Source: Longispora sp047121295
Lineage (GTDB): Bacteria; Actinomycetota; Actinomycetes; Mycobacteriales; Micromonosporaceae
Length of the DNA: 64,000 bases
Assembly (NCBI RefSeq): GCF_047121295.1
Contig: NZ_CP139447.1
Span: 1,364,001 to 1,428,000 of the forward strand
Reading direction: 5' to 3'
The notes under the pieces were generated by a model. The model saw only the letters and a program-made list of their open reading frames with translations, had not been told where the DNA came from and made no database searches. Position numbers and translations under genes: made by a program. Each line of letters starts with the position of its first letter. Within the stretch, counting starts at the first letter, position 1. Of this stretch, positions 58,639 to 64,000 are shown in pieces.

Positions 58639-59757
58639 ATGAGGTCAGTGGTTCTCGCCGGCGGCGGCACCGGAGGACACATCTATCCGTTGCTCGCGTT
58701 CGCCGACTGCCTGCGGCGGCACGACCCGAACATCCAGATCACCTGTCTGGGTACGCCGCGCGGGCTGGAGAACGAGATCATCCCGGCGGCGGGGTACGAC
58801 CTGCGCAACGTGCCGGCGTACCAGCTGCCGCGTTCCGTGAACGTGGACCTGCTCAAGACGGCGCCCCGGATGTACCGGGCGATGCGGGCCACCCGGGCGA
58901 TCCTCGACGAGGTACACGCCGAGGTCGTGGTGGGTTTCGGGGGTTATGTCTCGGTCCCGGCCTATCTGGCCGCGTGGCGTCGGCACACCCCGACCGTGAT
59001 CCACGAGGTCAACATGCCGCCCGGCGTGGCCAACAAGATGGGCATGAAGATCGGCGGGCACATCGCGCTCGGCTTCCCGGGCCAGCTGAAGGTCCCGTCC
59101 CTGGCCGGCGGCCGGGTCGTCGGCGTGCCGCTGCGCACCTCGATCTCCCGGCTCGACCGGGCCGCCCGGCGGGCCGAGGCCCGCGCGCACTTCGGGCTCG
59201 ACCCCGACCGGCCGACGCTGTTCGTGTTCGGCGCCTCGCAGGGCGCCCGGCAGATCAACCTGGCGATGGCCGGGGCCGCCAAGGCGGTCACCTCGGCCGG
59301 GTTCCAGGTCCTGCACATCACCGGGGCCCGCCAGGACGAGCCGGTGGAGATCCCGACCGGCCTGGACGCGCCCTACGTGACGGTGGAGTTCCTCAAGGAG
59401 ATGGAGCTGGGGTACGCGGCCGCCGACCTCGTCCTGTCCCGGGGCGGCGCCATGACGTGCGCCGAGGTCGCCGCGCTCGGCCTGCCGACCATCTACGTGC
59501 CCCTGCCCTTCGGCAACGGCGAGCAGCGCCGCAACGCGCTGCCCGTGGTCGAGGCCGGCGGCGGCATCCTGGTCGACAACGCCGACTGCGTGCCCGCCTG
59601 GATCGAGGCGAACGTGATCCCGCTGCTCGGCGACCGGGCCCGGCTCGACGCGATGGGCCGCGCCGCCGCCGGCTACGGCCGCCGCGACGGCGACGAGGCC
59701 CTGCTGTCCTACGTCCGGGAGATCCTGGCCACCGCCGCCCAGGGAAGTGCCGCGTGA
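58639..59757 (+). CDS. murG: Lipid II synthase MurG
   Basis: 372 residues. A GT-B transferase adding GlcNAc to lipid I at the inner membrane face. It begins MRSVVLAGGGTGGHIYPLLAFADCL (G-G-G-T-G-G-H-x-x-P), has VVGFGGYVSVPAYLAAWR, VIHEVNMPPGVANK, FGASQGARQINLAMAGA, LSRGGAMTCAEVAALGLPTIYVPLPFGNGEQRRNA. AAGGA (58628-58632) is 6 bases before the ATG. Its TGA overlaps a 12-residue micro-ORF leading to murC. Confidence 0.96.
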   Translation: MRSVVLAGGGTGGHIYPLLAFADCLRRHDPNIQITCLGTPRGLENEIIPAAGYDLRNVPAYQLPRSVNVDLLKTAPRMYRAMRATRAILDEVHAEVVVGFGGYVSVPAYLAAWRRHTPTVIHEVNMPPGVANKMGMKIGGHIALGFPGQLKVPSLAGGRVVGVPLRTSISRLDRAARRAEARAHFGLDPDRPTLFVFGASQGARQINLAMAGAAKAVTSAGFQVLHITGARQDEPVEIPTGLDAPYVTVEFLKEMELGYAAADLVLSRGGAMTCAEVAALGLPTIYVPLPFGNGEQRRNALPVVEAGGGILVDNADCVPAWIEANVIPLLGDRARLDAMGRAAAGYGRRDGDEALLSYVREILATAAQGSAA

Positions 59758-59792
59758 CCGTGGTTTCGAACGCACAGGATGGTGCAGCGTGA
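59754..59792 (+). CDS. Micro-ORF bridging murG and murC
   Basis: GTG 59754 overlaps the murG TGA (GTGA), has AGGGAAG (59741-59747) at 6 bases, encodes MTVVSNAQDGAA and ends in a TGA overlapping GTG 59789 of murC (GTGA). The geometry is the same as the rsmH/ftsL bridge. Confidence 0.5.
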   Translation: MTVVSNAQDGAA

Positions 59793-61228
59793 AGTCCCTG
59801 ATCGACGACGGAGTCACCGCCGAGGATCTCGGCCGGGTCCACCTGATCGGCATCGGCGGGGTCGGCATGAGCGGCCTGGCCCGCCTGCTGCTCACCCGGG
59901 GCGTGCCCACGTCCGGCAGCGAGCTGCGCGAGTGGCCGTCGCTGGTCGGGCTGCGGGCCCTCGGCGGCGTGATCCACATGTCGCACGTCGCGGAGAACCT
60001 GCACGACGTCGACACCGTGGTCTACTCCACGGCGATCCCCGACGACCATCTCGAACTCGTCGAGGCCCGCCGGCTGGGCCTGCGGATCCTGCACCGTTCC
60101 GAGGCCCTGGCGGCCACGATGACGGGCCGGAGGACCATCGCGGTGGCCGGCACCCACGGCAAGACCACCACGACCTCCATGACGACGCTGATCCTGCAGC
60201 ACTGCGGGCAGGACCCGTCGTTCTGCATCGGCGGCGAGAGCTCCGAGGCGGGCTCCAACGGCCACCACGGCACCGGCGACTACTTCGTCGCCGAGGCCGA
60301 CGAGAGCGACAGATCCTTCCTCCGGTACCGGCCGCACGTCTCCATCGTCACCAACATCGACGCCGATCACCTGAACACCTACGGTGACATGGACGGGCTC
60401 GCCGAGGGGTTCGCCGAGTTCTGCCGGCAGACCACCCCGGACGGCTTCGTCGTCACCTGCGCGGACGACGTGCGCTGCCGGGACCTGGCCGCCGCGCTGC
60501 GCGCCGAGGGCCGCGAGGTGTTCACCTACGGCGAGGCGCACGACGCCGACCTGCGGATCGCGGAGATCAACTCGGGCTCCTCAGGCGCCCGCTACCTGGC
60601 CTGGTTCGACGGCCGGTCCATCGGCGAGGTCAGCGTCCCGACGCCGGGCCACCACATGGCGCTGAACTCCGCCGCCGCCGTGCTCACCGCGCTCAAGCTC
60701 GGGCTGCCCGAGGAGTGCGTGATCGAGGGCCTGGCGGCGTTCCCCGGGGTCCGGCGCCGGTTCGAGCTCAAGGGCACGGCCGACGGCGTCCGGGTCTACG
60801 ACGAGTACGCCTACCACCCGACCTCGATGGACGCCGCGCTGCGTACCCTGCGCGGGGTCGCCGGGGCCGGCCGGCTGATCGTGGTCTTCCAGCCCTACCG
60901 CGTGTACCGGACCCGGGACTTCCAGACCGAGATCGCCGCCGCGCTGTCCCTGGCCGACGAGGCCGTGGTGATGGAGGTGTTCGGCCCGGGCGAGGTCCGC
61001 GAGCCGGGCCAGGGCGGCGCGGCGCTGACCCGCGCGGTCGCCCTCGACGAGGACCGCAAGGTGTTCGTGCCGTCCTGGTCGGACGTGCCGGCCGAGGTGG
61101 CCCGCCGGGCCCGGCAGGGCGACGTGGTCGTGACCATGGGCGCGCCGCCGATTTCGCTGCTCGGCGACGAGCTGCTCGCGGCACTGTCCACCCGGGGCAC
61201 CGGCCCGGACCCGGGCACCGGGGCCTGA
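59789..61228 (+). CDS. murC: UDP-MurNAc:L-alanine ligase MurC
   Basis: 479 residues. Adds the first amino acid of the stem peptide. VHLIGIGGVGMSGLARLLL (UDP-binding Rossmann), SGSELREWP, VVYSTAIPDDHLEL, VAGTHGKTTTTSMTTLIL (ATP site), VAEADESDRSFL, TNIDADHLNTYGDMDGL, PGHHMALNSAAAV and YDEYAYHPTSMDAAL are all present. GTG 59789 overlaps the micro-ORF stop; AGGA (59776-59779) is a weak ribosome site, so translation probably depends on coupling. Confidence 0.96.
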   Translation: MKSLIDDGVTAEDLGRVHLIGIGGVGMSGLARLLLTRGVPTSGSELREWPSLVGLRALGGVIHMSHVAENLHDVDTVVYSTAIPDDHLELVEARRLGLRILHRSEALAATMTGRRTIAVAGTHGKTTTTSMTTLILQHCGQDPSFCIGGESSEAGSNGHHGTGDYFVAEADESDRSFLRYRPHVSIVTNIDADHLNTYGDMDGLAEGFAEFCRQTTPDGFVVTCADDVRCRDLAAALRAEGREVFTYGEAHDADLRIAEINSGSSGARYLAWFDGRSIGEVSVPTPGHHMALNSAAAVLTALKLGLPEECVIEGLAAFPGVRRRFELKGTADGVRVYDEYAYHPTSMDAALRTLRGVAGAGRLIVVFQPYRVYRTRDFQTEIAAALSLADEAVVMEVFGPGEVREPGQGGAALTRAVALDEDRKVFVPSWSDVPAEVARRARQGDVVVTMGAPPISLLGDELLAALSTRGTGPDPGTGA

Positions 61229-61229
61229 C

Positions 61230-61985
61230 GTGGCCCGGCGCTGGCAGCTGGTCCGGGCGCGCCGCGAGGCGGTGCCGGCCTCCGTGCGCCGGTTCGCGGC
61301 CCGGGCCCGCCAGCGCCGGCTGAACACCGCCCGGCCCTGGCTGGTCGTGGCCGGCGGGACGGCCGTGGTCGCCCTGCTCGCCTGGGGCGTCTACGGCAGC
61401 CCGTTGCTGTCCGTGTCCGAGGTCCGGGTGGAGGGCGCGGCGATCCTCACCCCGGAGCAGGTCCGCGAGGCGGCGCACGTCGTGCCCGGCACCCCACTGG
61501 CCAGAGTCGACACCGACGGTGTGGTGCGCCGGGTCGCGGCCCTGGCCCCGGTGGACAGTGTCGACGTGTCCCGGTCCTGGCCGAGTGCCGTGGTGGTGAC
61601 CGTCACGGAGCGTAAACCCCTGGCCGTGGTACCCCAGGACACGGCCTTTGGTCTCCTCGACCACGAGGGGGTGCTCTTCCAGGTGGTGGCCGAGCGGCCG
61701 GCCGGCCTGCCGCTGTTGAAACTGCCCAGCCCGGGCCCGTCGGACCCGACCACGCAGGCCGCGTTGCGGGTCCTGTCGGCTTTGAGTCCTGAACTGCGCT
61801 CCCAACTGGGTACTCTGGAGGCCGAGTCGGTCACCAGGATCCGGCTGGAGCTGGCCAAGGGGCGTTCCGTGGTCTGGGGCGACGCCGAGGCCAGCGACAA
61901 GAAGTCACGCACCGCTACGCTGCTGCTCGGCCGCCCCGGCGCTGTGATCGACGTCAGCGCGCCGGACTTCCCCGTGATGCGGTGA
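61230..61985 (+). CDS. ftsQ: Division protein FtsQ (POTRA domain)
   Basis: 251 residues: basic cytosolic N-terminus (RRWQLVRARREAVPASVRRFAARARQRR), a membrane helix (about 35-57, PWLVVAGGTAVVALLAWGVYG), a POTRA domain (SVSEVRVEGAAILTPEQVREAAHVVPGTPLARVD through VTERKPLAVV) and the FtsQ beta domain ending VIDVSAPDFPVMR. It recruits FtsL/FtsB and regulates FtsWI. GTG 61230 is one base after the murC stop. Confidence 0.94.
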   Translation: MARRWQLVRARREAVPASVRRFAARARQRRLNTARPWLVVAGGTAVVALLAWGVYGSPLLSVSEVRVEGAAILTPEQVREAAHVVPGTPLARVDTDGVVRRVAALAPVDSVDVSRSWPSAVVVTVTERKPLAVVPQDTAFGLLDHEGVLFQVVAERPAGLPLLKLPSPGPSDPTTQAALRVLSALSPELRSQLGTLEAESVTRIRLELAKGRSVVWGDAEASDKKSRTATLLLGRPGAVIDVSAPDFPVMR

Positions 61986-62081
61986 TCTGTTCCACGTGTC
62001 GGGAACAAGATCGGCGACACGCCGTGAAAGGTGTTTGGATTCGGCGCGTGGGCGGAATACGTTCCGGGCCAGAACAGAAAG

Positions 62082-62119
62082 TTGACATAACTGTAAGTCT
62101 CTAGTAGAGGGTTAGAGTT
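62082..62119 (+). promoter_or_regulatory. ftsZ: ftsZ promoter covered by a 31-bp near-palindrome
   Basis: TTGACA (62082-62087), the only canonical -35 I found at a promoter here, is 17 bases from TAGAGG (62105-62110). Centred on 62104, the 15 bases 62089-62103 pair with 62105-62119 at 12 of 15 positions, with CTCTAGTAGAG as the core. It covers the spacer and -10, as expected of an operator or conserved growth-control element. Confidence 0.6.
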
Positions 62120-62140
62120 TTGTCCCTCGCCACAGAGGTC

Positions 62141-62215
62141 ATGGGGGTAAGCGTGCGGCACGCGGTCACCCTGAACGGGCGAACAGATCACCATGAAGGG
62201 GAGGCAGACCGATGA
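62141..62215 (+). CDS. Possible upstream ORF overlapping the ftsZ start
   Basis: ATG 62141 opens 24 codons (MGVSVRHAVTLNGRTDHHEG, then four more) and ends in a TGA that overlaps the ftsZ ATG (ATGA). It starts about 24 bases after the predicted transcription start. AGAGGT is immediately upstream but too close to be an ideal ribosome site. Long open frames are common by chance at this GC content, so confidence is low. Confidence 0.3.
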   Translation: MGVSVRHAVTLNGRTDHHEGEADR

Positions 62216-63333
62216 CGACTCCGCACAACTACCTCGCGGTCATCAAGGTTGTCGGGATCGGCGGGGGCGGCGTCAACGCCGTCAACCGGATGATCGAGGT
62301 CGGCCTCAAGGGCGTCGAGTTCATCGCGATCAACACCGACGCGCAGGCGCTGTTGATGAGCGACGCCGACGTCAAGCTCGACGTGGGCCGCGAGCTCACC
62401 CGTGGCCTCGGCGCCGGGGCGAACCCGGACGTCGGCAAGAAGGCCGCCGAGGACCACCGCGACGAGATCGAGGAGGTGCTCAAGGGCGCCGACATGGTCT
62501 TCGTGACCTGCGGCGAGGGCGGCGGCACGGGCACCGGCGGCGCGCCGGTCGTCGCGAGCATCGCCCGCAAGCTCGGCGCGCTCACGATCGGCGTGGTCAC
62601 CCGGCCGTTCTCCTTCGAGGGCAAGCGCCGGCAGGTCCAGGCCGAGTCGGGGATAGACGACCTGCGCAACGAGTGCGACACCCTCATCGTCATTCCGAAC
62701 GACCGCCTCCTGGCGCTCGGCGACCGGTCGATGTCGATGATGGACGCGTTCCGCCAGGCCGACCAGGTGCTGCTGTCCGGTGTCCAGGGCATCACGGACC
62801 TGATCACCACGCCGGGCCTGATCAACCTCGACTTCGCCGACGTGAAGAGCGTCATGTCGGGCGCGGGCAGCGCCCTGATGGGCATCGGCTCCTCGCGGGG
62901 CGACTCCCGTGCGGTCGAGGCGGCCACGGCGGCGATCTCCAGCCCGCTGCTCGAGCAGAGCATGGACGGGGCGCGCGGCGTCCTGCTGTCCATCGCCGGC
63001 GGCTCGGACCTCGGCCTGTTCGAGATCAACGACGCGGCGCAGCTCGTCACCGACGCCGCGCACCCCGACGCGAACATCATCTTCGGCGCGGTCATCGACG
63101 ACGCGCTCGGCGACGAGGTCCGGATCACCGTGATCGCGGCCGGCTTCGACGGGGGCAGCCCGGCGTACAAGCCGGCGGAGCCCGCGCGCAAGGCCCCGCA
63201 GCCGGTCGAGCAGGCCGCCCCGGTGAACGTGACCCCGGTCCGCCCGGTCACCCCCGCGCCGCCCCAGCCGCAGCCGCGCCGGGTGCTGTTCGACGACGTG
63301 GACGTGCCGGACTTCCTGAAGAACGGTGCCTGA
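62212..63333 (+). CDS. ftsZ: Cell division GTPase FtsZ
   Basis: 373 residues. The tubulin-like GTPase that forms the Z ring. GIGGGGVNAVNRMIEVGLKGVEFIAINTDAQAL, the GTP signature TCGEGGGTGTGGAPVVASIARK, TRPFSFEGKRR, NDRLLALGDRSMSMMDAFR and the T7 region GLINLDFADVKSVMSGAGSALMG are intact. The C-terminal linker is Pro/Ala-rich and ends in the conserved peptide DVDVPDFLKNGA, which binds SepF or FtsW-type partners. GGGGAGG (62197-62203) precedes ATG 62212. Confidence 0.98.
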   Translation: MTTPHNYLAVIKVVGIGGGGVNAVNRMIEVGLKGVEFIAINTDAQALLMSDADVKLDVGRELTRGLGAGANPDVGKKAAEDHRDEIEEVLKGADMVFVTCGEGGGTGTGGAPVVASIARKLGALTIGVVTRPFSFEGKRRQVQAESGIDDLRNECDTLIVIPNDRLLALGDRSMSMMDAFRQADQVLLSGVQGITDLITTPGLINLDFADVKSVMSGAGSALMGIGSSRGDSRAVEAATAAISSPLLEQSMDGARGVLLSIAGGSDLGLFEINDAAQLVTDAAHPDANIIFGAVIDDALGDEVRITVIAAGFDGGSPAYKPAEPARKAPQPVEQAAPVNVTPVRPVTPAPPQPQPRRVLFDDVDVPDFLKNGA

Positions 63334-64000
63334 GCTGTTACCTGAGGAGACACCGGCGGGCGGCCACGGGCCGGGCGCCGGAGAGGACAACGCGACACCG
63401 GTCGAGCCGTCGGGACACCCCGGCGGCTCGTCCCCTGCCGCCCATCGGCCGGAGGGCTTTGCCGCCCACGGGCCGGACGCCTCCGCCGGGCATGACGCCG
63501 GCAGCGGGCGGCGGGCGGAGCTGGCCGACGGGCTCGCGCGGGTGCGGGCGCAGATCGCCGCCGCGTGTGCCGCCGCCGGACGCGACCCGGGGGAGATCAC
63601 CCTCATCGCGGTGACCAAGACCTACCCGGCCAGCGACGTCGTGCACCTGCGGCACCTGGGGGTGCGCGACGTCGGGGAGAACCGCGACGCCGAGGCGGCC
63701 CCGAAGGCGGCGCTGGTCGCGGCGGCGCTGGCGGGCCGGGCGCCCGGAGCCAGCGAGCCGGTGGGCGGGACGCCAGCCGCAGCCGGACTCGGTGCCGGGC
63801 CGCTCGGTGCCGGGCCCCAGGGTGCGTTCGGGTCGGGCGTCGGGGCGACGGGCGGTGGGCCACCTGGTGCTGCCGCACTCGGTGGCGGGCCGCTGACCTG
63901 GCACTACATCGGGCAGCTCCAGCGGAACAAGGCGCGCTCCGTCGTGGGCTACGCCGACATGGTGCACTCCGTGGACCGGGCGGCCCTGGTGGACGCCCTG
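63326..64000 (+). CDS. YggS/YlmE-family PLP-binding protein, 3' end outside window
   Basis: The GTG at 63326 overlaps the end of ftsZ by 8 bases and the frame runs off the window (225 codons seen). The family core is clear: ITLIAVTKTYPASDVVHLRHLGVRDVGENRDAEAAPKAALV with the PLP lysine, and LTWHYIGQLQRNKARSVVGYADMVHSVDRAALVDAL. Two regions are odd: a 65-residue Gly/His/Pro-rich N-terminal extension, and about 55 residues of Gly/Ala/Pro repeats inserted between EAAPKAALVAAALAG and LTWHY. The family controls PLP homeostasis and regularly follows ftsZ. Confidence 0.85.
   Translation, partial: MPELLPEETPAGGHGPGAGEDNATPVEPSGHPGGSSPAAHRPEGFAAHGPDASAGHDAGSGRRAELADGLARVRAQIAAACAAAGRDPGEITLIAVTKTYPASDVVHLRHLGVRDVGENRDAEAAPKAALVAAALAGRAPGASEPVGGTPAAAGLGAGPLGAGPQGAFGSGVGATGGGPPGAAALGGGPLTWHYIGQLQRNKARSVVGYADMVHSVDRAALVDAL
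63788..63817 (+). repeat. 15-bp tandem repeat within the yggS-like gene
   Basis: Two adjacent 15-base units (63788-63802 and 63803-63817) starting CTCGGTGCCGGGCC, with a degenerate third copy near 63877. The repeats are in frame and encode the Gly-Ala-Gly-Pro insertion. Confidence 0.75.

Noticed and set aside
61988..62007. TGTTCC-N8-GGAACA inverted repeat just after ftsQ as an operator
   Set aside because: Only six bases per arm, far upstream of the ftsZ -35, and without a second copy; chance occurrence cannot be excluded.
62193..63614. Plus-strand frame starting at ATG 62193 and covering all of ftsZ
   Set aside because: It is the +1 shadow of ftsZ; the translation is low complexity and the ATG falls inside the ftsZ ribosome-site region.

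Overview
The window is GC-rich throughout, with mostly GTG/ATG starts, few canonical -35 boxes and gene order typical of an actinobacterium. Supporting marks are a MurE with the DNPR motif of meso-diaminopimelate ligases, a division and cell-wall (dcw) cluster without ftsA, a MurT/GatD amidation pair, DUF2469 and DUF3040 genes, a Lys/Ala-rich tail on ribosomal protein S16, two adjacent signal peptidases and an FtsI with a very long charged N-terminus. I infer Micromonosporaceae or a near relative; the sequence alone does not fix the genus. I found no tRNA, rRNA, insertion sequence, prophage or CRISPR array, and no gene-free stretch over 300 bases.

Layout. 1-2019: the tail of a polymorphic toxin (papain-like domain) with a probable immunity gene, then a metal-dependent hydrolase and an orphan partner on the other strand. 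2163-4853: ffh and an amidohydrolase. 5059-11742: a sortase-anchored surface protein, proS, a DUF402 protein, a secreted beta-propeller and an 860-residue membrane protein joining a degenerate NTPase-like region to a periplasmic-binding domain. 11898-17033: the conserved run rpsP-khpA-rimM-trmD-rplS-lepB-lepB-rnhB-DUF2469. 17273-21436: DNA-processing genes (YraN, ComM, DprA, XerC). 21558-27257: aminotransferase, M23 peptidase, methyltransferase, phosphodiesterase, dinB, DUF3040. 27514-32262 (minus): the MoxR/DUF58/transglutaminase operon. 32376-38081: a MarR regulator, then an amide-use cluster (cytosolic AmiC-like sensor, APC permease, acetamidase/formamidase), GPP34, GNAT and Uma2 genes. 38160-41119: leuS behind a leucine leader-peptide attenuator. 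41156-43489: a regulator and divergent drug exporter. 43600-45538: gatD/murT. 45593-46855: an MFS gene. 47099-64000: the dcw cluster mraZ-rsmH-ftsL-ftsI-murE-murF-mraY-murD-ftsW-murG-murC-ftsQ-ftsZ, ending in a truncated yggS.

Regulation. At least fourteen genes have a TAnnnT -10 hexamer ending only 6-8 bases before the start codon, which implies leaderless mRNAs; several weaker cases exist. Inside operons, start and stop codons overlap (ATGA, GTGA, TGATG). At three places a micro-ORF bridges two genes by overlapping both neighbours: murG/murC, rsmH/ftsL and methyltransferase/phosphodiesterase. The mraZ promoter carries helically phased GTGGAG repeats that look like MraZ operators, and the ftsZ promoter is covered by a 31-bp near-palindrome. 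Two pairs of DnaA-box-like nonamers with identical 19-bp spacing lie in front of the yraN-comM-dprA genes and the M23 gene.
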